Source of the DNA: Hymenobacter sp. BRD67
GTDB taxonomy: Bacteria > Bacteroidota > Bacteroidia > Cytophagales > Hymenobacteraceae
DNA: 64,000 nucleotides
Assembly (NCBI RefSeq): GCF_013256425.1
Contig: NZ_CP053904.1
Coordinates: forward strand, 3,534,001 to 3,598,000
Direction: 5' to 3'
A program made the position numbers and the translations under genes. The notes below the pieces were generated by a model. It had not been told where the DNA came from and did not search any database. It saw only the letters and a program-made list of their open reading frames with translations. Every line of letters starts with the position of its first letter. The stretch's first letter is position 1. Below, in pieces: positions 19,430-28,830 of this stretch.

Positions 19430-20728
19430 CTAGAGCAGCGGCAGCAGTGTTTCCAAACCCATGCCGCGCGAGCCTTTGAGCAATACGAGCTGGTGGCGTA
19501 ACGGGTGCTGCGTTAGCCACGCGGCGGCAGTGGCTTTATCAGCAAAGTACGACGCCGACGGATACGCCGTGGCGGCATCCTGCATCAGGGCCCCGATGAG
19601 GATTACGTTGGTTAGCGGCAAAGTGGCCAGTAGCTTTCCCAGCGCCTGATGTTCGGCAGCGCTGGTTTCGCCCAGCTCAAACATATCGCCCAGGATAGCT
19701 ACCCGGCCCTGTCCGGCTGCTACGGGGCGCTGGGCAAAGCTGCGCAGCGCCGCGACCATGCTGCTGGGGTTGGCATTGTAGGCATCTAGTATAAGGTCGT
19801 TGCCGAGCGCCGTGTGCGCGAGCTGGGAGCGGTTATTTTGCGGATTATACGTAGCCAGGGCCTCGGCCACGTGCGCGGCCGGCACGCCGAAGCAAGCGCC
19901 CACGGCAGCGGCGGCGGCCATATTCGGAAAATTATATTCTCCGGTGAGCTGCGCCATTACCTGGGTGCCATCCCAGAGGCGCAGGCGCAACGCAGGGTTG
20001 GCGGCGAGCAGTGCCGCCGGGTAGTCGTCGGCCGGGCCGGGGTAGCTGATGCGCGTCGGCACGGCGGCAGCCAGCGTGGGCAGCTTCGCATCAAGGGTAT
20101 TGACGAAAGCTGTGCCGCCGGTAGCGCGCAGATAGTCAAATAGCTCGCCCTTGCCTTTTGCGATGCCCTCTTCGCCCCCAAATCCTTCGAGGTGAGCCTT
20201 GCCGATGTTGGTGATGAGGCCGTAGGTAGGCTCGGCCCACCGGCAGTAGTCGGCGATTTCACCTTGGTGGTTGGCTCCCATCTCAATCACGGCAAAATTG
20301 TGCTCGCGGGGGCGCAGGCGCAGCAGCGTAAGGGGCACTCCAATGTGATTATTCAAATTTCCCAAGGTAGCCAGCACCGTAAACTTTTGGGCCAGCACCA
20401 CTGTCAGCAGCTCCTTGGTGGTAGTTTTGCCGTTGGAGCCGGTTATCGCCAGCACCGGGCCCCGAAAGTGGCGGCGGTGCTCAAGGGCCAGGGCTTGCAG
20501 GGCCACCAGCGGGTCGGGGGCATAAGTGTAGCGGGTGGGGTCCTGGGCCGCCAGCGGCTCGTCGTCAACGACGGCGTGGCGGGCGCCCTTGGCCAGGGCA
20601 CCGGCCGCGAAGGCCGCCCCGCGAAAGCTGGGGCCGTTGAGGGCAAAAAACAAAGTGCCGGGCTGGGGTTGGCGCGAGTCGGTACTCACCTGGCCCTGCG
20701 CGGCGAGATAATGGTCGTAGAGAGTCAT
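19430..20728 (-). CDS. murF: UDP-MurNAc-tripeptide--D-Ala-D-Ala ligase
   Basis: 432 residues from ATG 20728 (MTLYDHYLAAQGQVSTDSRQ). The N-terminal UDP-binding domain has STDSRQPQPGTLFFAL. The ATP loop is ITGSNGKTTTKELL, followed by NNHIGVPLTLL and EMGANHQGEI. The C-terminal Mur ligase domain has DAYNANPSSMVAALRSF and LGDMFELG. It adds D-Ala-D-Ala to the peptidoglycan precursor in the cytoplasm. It stands alone, away from a dcw cluster, as is common in Bacteroidota. The longer in-frame start at 20812 is rejected because the family begins at MTLYDHY-like sequence. Confidence 0.95.
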   Translation of the reverse strand: MTLYDHYLAAQGQVSTDSRQPQPGTLFFALNGPSFRGAAFAAGALAKGARHAVVDDEPLAAQDPTRYTYAPDPLVALQALALEHRRHFRGPVLAITGSNGKTTTKELLTVVLAQKFTVLATLGNLNNHIGVPLTLLRLRPREHNFAVIEMGANHQGEIADYCRWAEPTYGLITNIGKAHLEGFGGEEGIAKGKGELFDYLRATGGTAFVNTLDAKLPTLAAAVPTRISYPGPADDYPAALLAANPALRLRLWDGTQVMAQLTGEYNFPNMAAAAAVGACFGVPAAHVAEALATYNPQNNRSQLAHTALGNDLILDAYNANPSSMVAALRSFAQRPVAAGQGRVAILGDMFELGETSAAEHQALGKLLATLPLTNVILIGALMQDAATAYPSASYFADKATAAAWLTQHPLRHQLVLLKGSRGMGLETLLPLL

Positions 20729-20879
20729 GAGCAGAAGCCGGAGCGATGGCCGCCCGGCGACAAAGCCGGTCCGCCAGTAGATTGGGCCGGGCAAATGCAA
20801 AGTAACGTGCAATTTTTACGCGGCGCGCTAAACTATGGCGGCCGGCGGCGCTGTTATGGCCTGTACCATCCCTTGTTTT

Positions 20880-23231
20880 ATGCTGCATATTCTATCGCGC
20901 GTTGGGCTACTGCTGGCGCTGCTGGGCGGACTACTCGCCGGCCCGGCCCAGGGCCAGACGTCGGGCTCCCAGTTTGGCTTTCAATACGGCAGCGTAGCTA
21001 AAATTGTGCAGGGCACTGATACCCTGGGTATGCCCTGGGCCGGCGGGCTCAACGCGCCGCAGTTCAGCAGCATCGATTTCAATGGCGATGGCCAGCCCGA
21101 CCTGTATGCGTTTGACCGGCAAACGTCGCGCAGCTATACCTTTCTGAGCGTGGCCGCTGCCGGCGGCACGGGCCGGCACTGGCAGTATGCGCCCGAGTAC
21201 GAGTGGGCTTTTCCGACCGACCTTTCGGGCTGGGCGCTGCTGCGCGACTACGACTGCGATGGGCGGGCCGATTTATTTACCTTCGCCAGCGGCGGCGACA
21301 TTCGGGTGTTTCGCAACGTGCCCGACGCGGCCGGCCACCCGAGCTTTGTGCTGGCCAACAACCAGCTGACGTTTCCTATCTACAACGGCTACATCAGCAA
21401 CCTCAACATTGGGGCGTACAATCTGCCTTGCATTCAGGATGTAAACGGCGATGGGCGGCTCGATATCCTGACCTACGACTTCGTAGGCTCTACGGTAATC
21501 GAGCTGTATCTGAACGCCAGTACCGGCAGCTGCGGCGGCATCACTTCCTTTACCCAGGCCACCAACTATTGGGGGCAGGTAGTTGCCTGCGCCGACTGCG
21601 CCAGCTACCAGCTGCAAGGGGCGGCGGCCTGCTCGCCGCAGCGCATTCAGCACAGCACGGGCCACAACGTGCTGCTGCTCGACCTCAACGGCGACGGCAA
21701 GCTCGACCTGCTCGACGGCCGCGACAACTGCCCGCAGCTAACGCGGCTACTCAACTCGGGGACTTCCAATACCGATGCTGTTATCGCCGCCGCGGGGGCC
21801 AGCAGTGCGTTTCCGTCGGCGGCCGCGCCCGTGAACGTGCCGGTTTTTCCGGCCCCCTACTCGTTTGATGCCAACTTCGACGGGGTGCCCGACCTGGTAG
21901 TGTCGCCCAACATGGCCGACAACTCGCTCGACCGCGTGAGCATGCGCCACAGCGTACCCCTGTACCTGAACACGGCTACCAGCGCAGGTGCCGTGCCCAG
22001 CTTCAGCCTGAGCAGCGATGGCTTTTTACAGAATGACATGCTCGACGCGAGCGAGGGCAGCATGCCGGCCTTTGGTGACCTCGACGGCGATGGGCTCACC
22101 GATATGCTGGTGGGCAACCAGGGCGATTTAGTGAATGGGTACTACCGGGCCAGCCTTTATTACTACCGCAACGTAGGCACTGCGCATCGGCCTGTTTTTC
22201 AGCTCGTAACCGAAGATTACCTGGGGCTGGCGGCCACAGCGGCCCTCACTCCAGGCGTAAAGTTTGAGTCGCTGCGCCCGGCGCTGGTCGACCTAAACCG
22301 CGATGGAGCCCTCGATTTGGTGTACTCGGCGTACAACGGCACAACATTAAATTTAAATTATATATTAAATACTGCATCTTCCGGGCAAGCGGCCAGCTTT
22401 TCGGCGGCGCGGGCCAGCTACTTTCAGCTGCCGGGCCTTACCGGCAACCTCGTGGTTTCTTCGCTGGAAGGCGACACGCCCTGCTTTTTTGATGTAGACA
22501 ATGACGGGTACGTAGACTTGTTGCTGGGTACCAATGCCTTGCAGCCCAGCGGCGGCAGCCTGCGCTACTTCCGCAACCAGGGAGCCGGCAGCCTGGGCAA
22601 CCTGGCCAACGCTTTTGTGCTGGCCGATGGCGATTATGGGCAGCTGCTCAACAATGGCAGCCGGCCGGCTTTTCTGGCACCCGCAGTAGCCGACTTCGAC
22701 GGCGACGGCCAGCCCGACTTGCTGACGCTCGACGGCAAAGGCACGGTCAGCCTCTACAGTAACTTTCGCAGCCAGGGCCCCAAGTTCATTGCGCGCAATG
22801 AACTGTTTTACAACAGCTTCAGCGGCCTTTACGAGCCGGCCCGGCTGGGCCAGGGCTACGTGCTGCGCTTTGCGGCTGCCGCGGCCGACCTCAACCAGGA
22901 TGGCACTCCCGAGCTGTACGTAGGCACCCAAACCGGCGGCATTATCAGCTTTATGCCCCGCAACCGCACGGTGTTGGCCACGCGCACGGCTGCTGCCGTC
23001 AGCCTGGCTCTCAGTATTTACCCCAACCCGGCCGGGCAGGCCGCCACCACCGAAACCGCGCAGCCCACGCGTCTGCGCCTGTTTGACCTGGCCGGGCGCC
23101 AGGTGCTCAGCGACATGACCCTCACGCGCACTCATCACCTCGACCTGCGTGCCCTCGCCCCCGGCCTGTATGTGGTGCAGGCCACTGCAGCCGATGGCAC
23201 TGCTACCAGCCAGCGCCTGGCCGTGGAGTGA
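20880..23231 (+). CDS. Secreted VCBS/FG-GAP repeat protein with type IX sorting domain
   Basis: 783 residues. Signal peptide MLHILSRVGLLLALLGGLLAG. At least eight calcium-binding FG-GAP/VCBS motifs of the form D-x-N/D-G-D-G-x-x-D occur through the body, e.g. DFNGDGQPDLYAFD, DLNGDGKLDLLDG, DLDGDGLTDMLVG, DVDNDGYVDLLLG, DFDGDGQPDLLTLD and DLNQDGTPELYVG. Together they form a beta-propeller. The last ~75 residues (LSIYPNPAGQ ... LAPGLYVVQATAADG) are a type A T9SS C-terminal sorting domain, so the protein should cross the outer membrane by type IX secretion and be displayed or released. ATG 20880 starts the signal peptide. Ligand unknown. Confidence 0.9.
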   Translation: MLHILSRVGLLLALLGGLLAGPAQGQTSGSQFGFQYGSVAKIVQGTDTLGMPWAGGLNAPQFSSIDFNGDGQPDLYAFDRQTSRSYTFLSVAAAGGTGRHWQYAPEYEWAFPTDLSGWALLRDYDCDGRADLFTFASGGDIRVFRNVPDAAGHPSFVLANNQLTFPIYNGYISNLNIGAYNLPCIQDVNGDGRLDILTYDFVGSTVIELYLNASTGSCGGITSFTQATNYWGQVVACADCASYQLQGAAACSPQRIQHSTGHNVLLLDLNGDGKLDLLDGRDNCPQLTRLLNSGTSNTDAVIAAAGASSAFPSAAAPVNVPVFPAPYSFDANFDGVPDLVVSPNMADNSLDRVSMRHSVPLYLNTATSAGAVPSFSLSSDGFLQNDMLDASEGSMPAFGDLDGDGLTDMLVGNQGDLVNGYYRASLYYYRNVGTAHRPVFQLVTEDYLGLAATAALTPGVKFESLRPALVDLNRDGALDLVYSAYNGTTLNLNYILNTASSGQAASFSAARASYFQLPGLTGNLVVSSLEGDTPCFFDVDNDGYVDLLLGTNALQPSGGSLRYFRNQGAGSLGNLANAFVLADGDYGQLLNNGSRPAFLAPAVADFDGDGQPDLLTLDGKGTVSLYSNFRSQGPKFIARNELFYNSFSGLYEPARLGQGYVLRFAAAAADLNQDGTPELYVGTQTGGIISFMPRNRTVLATRTAAAVSLALSIYPNPAGQAATTETAQPTRLRLFDLAGRQVLSDMTLTRTHHLDLRALAPGLYVVQATAADGTATSQRLAVE

Positions 23232-23323
23232 GGAGCAGCAACCTACCGGGCAGCACGCCGCGAAGCCGGCCCGGCGTACTAACTCGCGCGGGCGGGCTAT
23301 ACTTTTTTACCGGTAGCTGCTGG

Positions 23324-24127
23324 TCAGCCACAGTCTTTTAGCATGAAGTCGTCGGCGTCGAGCAGGAAGGGTAGCTGCTCGCGGTAGCCCTCCAACGGGC
23401 CCGCCTGTAGGGTGTGCGTAAGCACCGTTTGAAGGTTGCCGGCCTGCGCCAGGTATTCGCCATGAATATCGAGCAGCGCCGACTGGCCGGAATATTCCTG
23501 CCCGATACCATCGGTCCCCAGCCTATTGACCCCCAAGGTATAAGCCATGTTTTCGATGGCCCGCGCCCGCAGCAGGGTTTTCCATATTTCGGCCCGCGCC
23601 TGCGGCCAGTTGGCTACGTACAGCAATAAGTCGTAGGGGTCGTGCCGGTCATTGCGGCTCCAGACCGGGAAGCGCAGGTCGTAGCAGATAAGCGGCCGGA
23701 TGCGCCAGCCGCGCCACTCTTCCAGCAGGCGGCTGGTGCCGGCTGAGTACACCAGGTGCTCGCCAGCCAGCCGAAACAGGTGACGCTTGTCGTAGGCGCT
23801 ATAGCTGCCATCGGGCCGCACCCAGAACAGGCGGTTGTAAAAGCAGCTGCCATCACGGGTAAGTACGCTGCCCGTAACTACGGCATCGTAGCGGGCAGCC
23901 TGTTCGCGCATCCAGTCCAGCGTGGGGCCGGGAAAGGTTTCGGCCTGAGCCTCAGCCTCCATGCTGAACCCGGTGGTAAACATTTCCGGCAGTACAATCA
24001 GGTCTGTGAGGCCTTTTTCGGGCAGTGCCGAGGCGAGCAGCTCGGTAATCAGCGCGCGGTTTTCGGCAGGTTGATGCCAGTGTAAGGTAGTTTGGACCAG
24101 GGATACAGTTAAATCTTTCTTCATCAT
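23324..24127 (-). CDS. Nitrilase-family omega-amidase (YafV/Nit2-like)
   Basis: 267 residues. The Glu-Lys-Cys catalytic triad is present: Glu in VLPEMFTTGF, Lys in AYDKRHLF, and Cys in LICYDLRFPVW. The sequence matches the YafV branch that hydrolyses alpha-ketoglutaramate and alpha-ketosuccinamate to the keto acid plus ammonia. It lies 62 bases downstream of a Kat/YbdL-type aminotransferase on the same strand. That pairing fits the glutamine transaminase-omega-amidase route, in which the amidase removes the product of glutamine-dependent transamination and makes it irreversible. Either of the two starting Met codons is possible. Confidence 0.9.
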   Translation of the reverse strand: MMKKDLTVSLVQTTLHWHQPAENRALITELLASALPEKGLTDLIVLPEMFTTGFSMEAEAQAETFPGPTLDWMREQAARYDAVVTGSVLTRDGSCFYNRLFWVRPDGSYSAYDKRHLFRLAGEHLVYSAGTSRLLEEWRGWRIRPLICYDLRFPVWSRNDRHDPYDLLLYVANWPQARAEIWKTLLRARAIENMAYTLGVNRLGTDGIGQEYSGQSALLDIHGEYLAQAGNLQTVLTHTLQAGPLEGYREQLPFLLDADDFMLKDCG

Positions 24128-24189
24128 ACCAACTCATAATTTCTGTTACCAAAGCGGCTTACCAGGAGGCAGCACTATCTTTTCAGGAG

Positions 24190-25365
24190 CTATTGCCCTG
24201 GCACTAAAGGTGGCCGGGCCAGGCGCTCGCCGGCCAGGTGCAGCATCGCCGGGCCTTTGGCAAAGCAAAAGCGCACCAGGCCAGCGTTGTAGCCATCGTG
24301 GTAAAATGCCGACACCGGTACTACCGCCACGCCCCACTGCCGGGCCAGCTCTTCGGCAAAAGCCAGGTCGGGCAGGGTAGAGAGCGCTGCATAGCTGGCC
24401 AGCTGAAAGTAGCCACCCGGCACCGGCAGCAGCCCCCAGCCGGTGTCGGCCAGCCGGGCCGCAAACTCGTCGCGCTTAGCCTGGTAAAACCCGGCCAGGC
24501 CGCGGGCGTGCGCGTCGGTGGGGTCGGCCTCCAGCACATCGGCCAGGGCGTGCTGCGTGGGGGTGCTTACGGCGAAGGTTACGAATTGATGCACCCGCCG
24601 CAGCTCGGCACTGAGGGCGGGTGGAGCCAGGCAGTAGCCCACCTTCCAGCCGGTAGCGTGGTAGGTTTTGCCAAACGACGACAGCACAAAGCTGCGCGCC
24701 CGTAACCCCGGATGCCGGCGTGCGCTGCCCGGCAGCACCCCGTCGAATACCAGGTGCTCATACACTTCATCGGAGAGCACCAGTATATCGGTGCCCTCGG
24801 TGAGAGCCGCCAGCGCTTCCCAGTCGGCAGCCCCAAACACCGCGCCGCTGGGGTTGTGCGGACTATTCACCATAATGAGCCGGGTGCGGGGCGACAGTGC
24901 CTTGCGCACCTCGTCCCAATCGGGCCGGAACTGCGGAGCCGGCAGGCGCACGTAGCGCGGCACCCCACCCTGCAGGCGCACGGCCGGTCCATACAGGTCA
25001 TAGGCCGGCTCCAGGATAATAACCTCATCGCCGGGACGCACTACGGCAGCCAGTACACCATAGAGCGCCTCCGTAGCCCCGGCCGTAATGGTTACCTCGG
25101 TGTCGGGGTCGGGGGCGGGCGCATCGGGCTGCAAGCGGCTTACCTGCGCCGCAATGGCCGCCCGCAGGCGGGGTAGCCCCGGCATGGGCGCATACTGATG
25201 GCTACCGCTGGCCAGCGCGTGGCGCGCCAATGCCTCGCGCAGCACCAGCGGCGGGTCATAATCAGGAAAACCCTGGGCCAGGTTGAGCGCACCAGTCTGC
25301 TGGGCCAGCAAGGTCATCCGGCTGAAAATACTGACTCCAACATCAGGCAGCTTGGAAGAAAGCAT
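24190..25365 (-). CDS. Methionine/glutamine-type PLP aminotransferase (YbdL/KAT-like)
   Basis: 391 residues from ATG 25365 (MLSSKLPDVGVSIFSRMTLL). Fold type I motifs are LAQGFPDYDPP at the N-terminus, the NSPHNPSGA pyridine-ring segment and the PLP Lys in SSFGKTYHATGWKVGYC. The phosphate/carboxylate Arg is in LVRFCFAKG near the C-terminus. The YbdL/KAT group transaminates ketomethiobutyrate, glutamine or kynurenine. The neighbouring omega-amidase points to methionine salvage with glutamine as amino donor. The long in-frame extension to 25551 is rejected because family members begin near SKLPDVG. Confidence 0.9.
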   Translation of the reverse strand: MLSSKLPDVGVSIFSRMTLLAQQTGALNLAQGFPDYDPPLVLREALARHALASGSHQYAPMPGLPRLRAAIAAQVSRLQPDAPAPDPDTEVTITAGATEALYGVLAAVVRPGDEVIILEPAYDLYGPAVRLQGGVPRYVRLPAPQFRPDWDEVRKALSPRTRLIMVNSPHNPSGAVFGAADWEALAALTEGTDILVLSDEVYEHLVFDGVLPGSARRHPGLRARSFVLSSFGKTYHATGWKVGYCLAPPALSAELRRVHQFVTFAVSTPTQHALADVLEADPTDAHARGLAGFYQAKRDEFAARLADTGWGLLPVPGGYFQLASYAALSTLPDLAFAEELARQWGVAVVPVSAFYHDGYNAGLVRFCFAKGPAMLHLAGERLARPPLVPGQ

Positions 25366-25614
25366 AAGCGCTACTGTAAGCAACAAAAGGACAGCTACTA
25401 AACCGGCCTGGTAATCAGGAGTTTCTAACCCGCAGATAGAGCGCAGCCCGGCTACTGCCGGGCAAAATACAGCATAGGCAGTATAAATGCGTGGCAAATG
25501 CAGCTGCTTCGGCGAGCGGACAACGGCCGCGTCCGGCTCCAGCGCCGGCAAGCTGGCGGAAGTTTAATATAAATAATTAACTATTTTTAAGCAATGCGTA
25601 ATCTGACCGCTCAT

Positions 25615-28600
25615 TTACGGAAAGTACAGCCGAAACGTGGACCCCACACCTAGCTGGCTGGCCACCTCTATGCGGCCGCCGGCGTTATCCAGTATTTTCT
25701 TGACCATATAGAGCCCGATGCCCGTGCCGTCTACGTGGCTGTGCAGGCGCTGAAACAGGCCGAATAGCTGGCGCTGCTGGTTTTCGTCGAGGCCCAGGCC
25801 GTTGTCCTGTACTTCTATCACGCTGTAGGGCGCAACTGAGTAGCTGCGCAGGCGCACAAGCGGCCGGCGGTGAGGGTGGCGGTACTTAAAAGCATTGCTG
25901 AGCAGGTTGTAAATAACACTGCGCAGGTTTTTTTCCGAAAAAGCCAAGCGAGGGCAGGCCGCCACATCTACCGAAAGCTTGCCCGCAGTGGCAGCCAGCT
26001 GGGGCTGCAAATCGAGCCGCACGGCCTCAACCAGCGCGGCCAGGTCGATAGCGGCGGCACCAGGCTGCTCGTACGCTTTTTGCAACTTGGTTACCTCCGT
26101 CAGGTCACCGATAGTACGCTGAAAGCGTTCTATGGCGCGCTGCATCATGGTTAGCAGCGGCGCGATATTAGTGAGGTCGGCTACCTGGTCCAGCTCTTCG
26201 CGCAACGCGGTTACCAGCCCTTCGATATTGCCTATGGGCTCCCGCAAATCGTGCGAGGCGATGTAAATAAAGTTGTCGAGGTCGGCATTCGTGCGAATAA
26301 GCTGCTCATTGGCCGCAGTAAGGCGCTGGTTGGCAAGCGACACCTGCTGGCGGGCCGCCACTTGCTCGCTTACTTCGGTAGCCACTACCGCCACACTCGT
26401 AATCAGCCCCTGCGCATCGCGCAAGGGTTGGTATACAAAGTTGAGGTACACTTGCTTCAGACCGCCCTCGCGCTCAAGCAGGGCGCTTACCTCCTGAGCC
26501 ACAAAGGCCTCACCGGTCGCCATCACTTGGTCGAGAAGCTCCATAAAGCCCTGGTCGCGCACTTCGGGCAGCACCTCCAGCAATTCGCGGCCGACTACCT
26601 GGGCCGGAGTGCGGCCCCAGATTTGGGCCATCAGCGGGTTGGCTACTTCGATAACGTAGTGCGCGCCGCGCATGATGGCAATGGCAACTGGGGCCTGGGC
26701 AAACAGGTCGGCAAGCTGGGCCTGCTGCTCCAGCTGCTGCCGGCGGGCAACTACCTGCTCACTTACGTCGAAGGCAAACGACGACACGCCGACAATCTCC
26801 CCGTTTTCACGGTCGGCCTGGTAGGTAAAGTTCAGGTAGCGTGTATAGGACCGGCCTTCCGCGTCGTAAATCACCACGGGTACTTCATTGCCGAAGTAGG
26901 GGCTTCCGGTCTGATACACTTGGTCGAGCAGGGTAATAAAACCGCCGGTAACGGCGGCCGGAATGGCCTCGGCCGTAGCCCGGCCCATAAGTACGCGGTT
27001 GGGAAACAGCTCCTGATAGGCAGGATTGACGTACTCGATGAAGTGCTGCAGACCCCGTGCAATAAAAACCAGGGCCGATGTCTGCTCGAATACGTGGTAA
27101 AATGCCTGGCGCTGCGCGGCCAGCCGCTCGGCGGCGGCCATAGCTTCGGCCTGGGCGGCCAGGGCCTGCTGGCGGTTATGTACCTTATCGGTCGTATCGA
27201 CAATAAATATCAGAACACCAATGGTCTGCTGCTGGGCGTCGAGCAGTGGCTGAAAGCTAAAGTCAACGTACCGCTGCTCGGGCTCAGCTTCGGCGGCGTT
27301 TTTTAGCCACAAAGGGTGCTCTGTATCCGATACTGACTTGCCGCTGGCATATACCTGGTCGAGCAGCCCACCTATGCTTTGCTCAAGCAGCTCGGGTACT
27401 ACCTCGGCCAGGGCGGCTCCCAGGCGTGGACGGTGCCCGGTAAGGGTCAGGAAGCTGGTATTGAAAAAAGTATAGTGGTGCTGAGGGCCGGCCAGGGTAG
27501 CCACGGCGGCCGGCACCTGCCTCAGTATTTGCTGAAGCCGATTTTCCTGAACCGCCACCTGCTCGCGCTGACGCTGGGTTTCTTCGAGTGCCTCAACCAG
27601 CGCACGTGTGCGCTTGGCTACACGCGCCTCTAGTGCTTCGTTAAGGTGCTGCAGCGCGCGCTGGGCAACCAGCAGCTCGTTGGTACTTGCCCTTATTTCC
27701 TCATTAGCCGCTTGCAGCTCTTCATTAGCAGCCGCCAGCTCTTCATTTAGCTGGTTCGTCTGGCGCGCCTGCTCTTCTACCAGCTGACGGGCCCGCACTT
27801 GTTCGGTTACCTCAATTGCCACCACCACAATACCCGTCACGGTGCCGTCTTCGCTGCGCTGGGGCTGGTAAGTAAAATTAAGGTAGGCTGTTTCGAGCTG
27901 CCCCTGGCGCTTCAGCACCGCCGGCACCTCGGTTCCATAAAAAGGCTGCGCCGTGCGCAGCACCTCGGCCAGCAGCTGGTCGAACCCCTGGCCCTGAATC
28001 TCGGGCAGTGCCACTAGCAGCGGCAGGCCAATTACCTCCTCGGGATGGCGGTCCCACAACCGGCAAACCAGGGGGTTGGCCAGAGTAATAATGTACTCCG
28101 GGCCTTCCAGGTACGCAAAAGCTACGGGAGCCTGCTGCAACAGGCTATAGAGCTGCTGGCGCTGGCTTTCGGCTTCGGCCCGGGCGGCCCGCTCGCTTAC
28201 CTGGCTCTTGCGCAGGGCCACTTCTACGGCCGAGCGCGACTCGTCGGCAGTGTCGGTGAAGCTCACGAGCAGTCCCTGCCCTACTCGGCACGCCGACAGC
28301 CGGAAATAGTTGTCCAGGCTGTCGCCCTGGTAGTTGACATCCAGACGCGCCGGGCCACCTGCCTCAAACGTATCACGGTGAAAGGCAAATACCCCTGTTT
28401 CCAGCGTGTGCGGATAGTACTGCAGGTAGGTGCCACCCGGCCGCGCCGGCTGCCTCAGAATGCGCTGCGCCGCCGGGTTTAGCAGGTCAATGGTAAAATC
28501 GACGATGACGCCGTCGGCGTCCCGAATGGGCGAGTAAAGGGCCATGCCCGTGAGCGAAACCTCAAGCATTGCCCGCAGCAGTTCGTCGGGCGGGTATGCT

Positions 28601-28641
28601 GCGCGTAAATCGTCGAAAAAGGGAGCAGCAAATTCGGCCAT
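25615..28641 (-). CDS. Soluble multi-PAS sensor histidine kinase
   Basis: 1008 residues from ATG 28641, with no signal peptide or membrane span. Five PAS-like domains are visible; PAS 2 and PAS 5 share the layout QAPVA...NPL...GR/LP. A Glu-rich coiled coil (NQLNEELAAANEELQAANEE) separates PAS 2 and PAS 3. The kinase core shows the H box in YIASHDLREPIGNIE, N box NLLSNAFKYRH, G1 VQDNGLGLDE and G2 GTGIGLYMVKK. It autophosphorylates on His, but no receiver partner is adjacent. The long upstream in-frame extension (to 28764) is rejected for lack of similarity. It is divergent from the hybrid kinase at 28831, with 189 bases between the starts. Confidence 0.9.
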   Translation of the reverse strand: MAEFAAPFFDDLRAAYPPDELLRAMLEVSLTGMALYSPIRDADGVIVDFTIDLLNPAAQRILRQPARPGGTYLQYYPHTLETGVFAFHRDTFEAGGPARLDVNYQGDSLDNYFRLSACRVGQGLLVSFTDTADESRSAVEVALRKSQVSERAARAEAESQRQQLYSLLQQAPVAFAYLEGPEYIITLANPLVCRLWDRHPEEVIGLPLLVALPEIQGQGFDQLLAEVLRTAQPFYGTEVPAVLKRQGQLETAYLNFTYQPQRSEDGTVTGIVVVAIEVTEQVRARQLVEEQARQTNQLNEELAAANEELQAANEEIRASTNELLVAQRALQHLNEALEARVAKRTRALVEALEETQRQREQVAVQENRLQQILRQVPAAVATLAGPQHHYTFFNTSFLTLTGHRPRLGAALAEVVPELLEQSIGGLLDQVYASGKSVSDTEHPLWLKNAAEAEPEQRYVDFSFQPLLDAQQQTIGVLIFIVDTTDKVHNRQQALAAQAEAMAAAERLAAQRQAFYHVFEQTSALVFIARGLQHFIEYVNPAYQELFPNRVLMGRATAEAIPAAVTGGFITLLDQVYQTGSPYFGNEVPVVIYDAEGRSYTRYLNFTYQADRENGEIVGVSSFAFDVSEQVVARRQQLEQQAQLADLFAQAPVAIAIMRGAHYVIEVANPLMAQIWGRTPAQVVGRELLEVLPEVRDQGFMELLDQVMATGEAFVAQEVSALLEREGGLKQVYLNFVYQPLRDAQGLITSVAVVATEVSEQVAARQQVSLANQRLTAANEQLIRTNADLDNFIYIASHDLREPIGNIEGLVTALREELDQVADLTNIAPLLTMMQRAIERFQRTIGDLTEVTKLQKAYEQPGAAAIDLAALVEAVRLDLQPQLAATAGKLSVDVAACPRLAFSEKNLRSVIYNLLSNAFKYRHPHRRPLVRLRSYSVAPYSVIEVQDNGLGLDENQQRQLFGLFQRLHSHVDGTGIGLYMVKKILDNAGGRIEVASQLGVGSTFRLYFP

Positions 28642-28830
28642 GATGGCCAAGCTACGTAAAGTAGGCCGCTCCTGGCTATTACGCCTCAGAATTTGGCCGC
28701 CTCCCAGCTGAATTGTGGCGGCCAAATTCTTGGTTATTTGTAACTTGCCGCTAGCTCCGGCCACTCAGTAAATGAGTGGCCGCTGCCCACCGGCGGTCGT
28801 TTTTATCTGGTGCTGCTCACCTGGCAAAGT

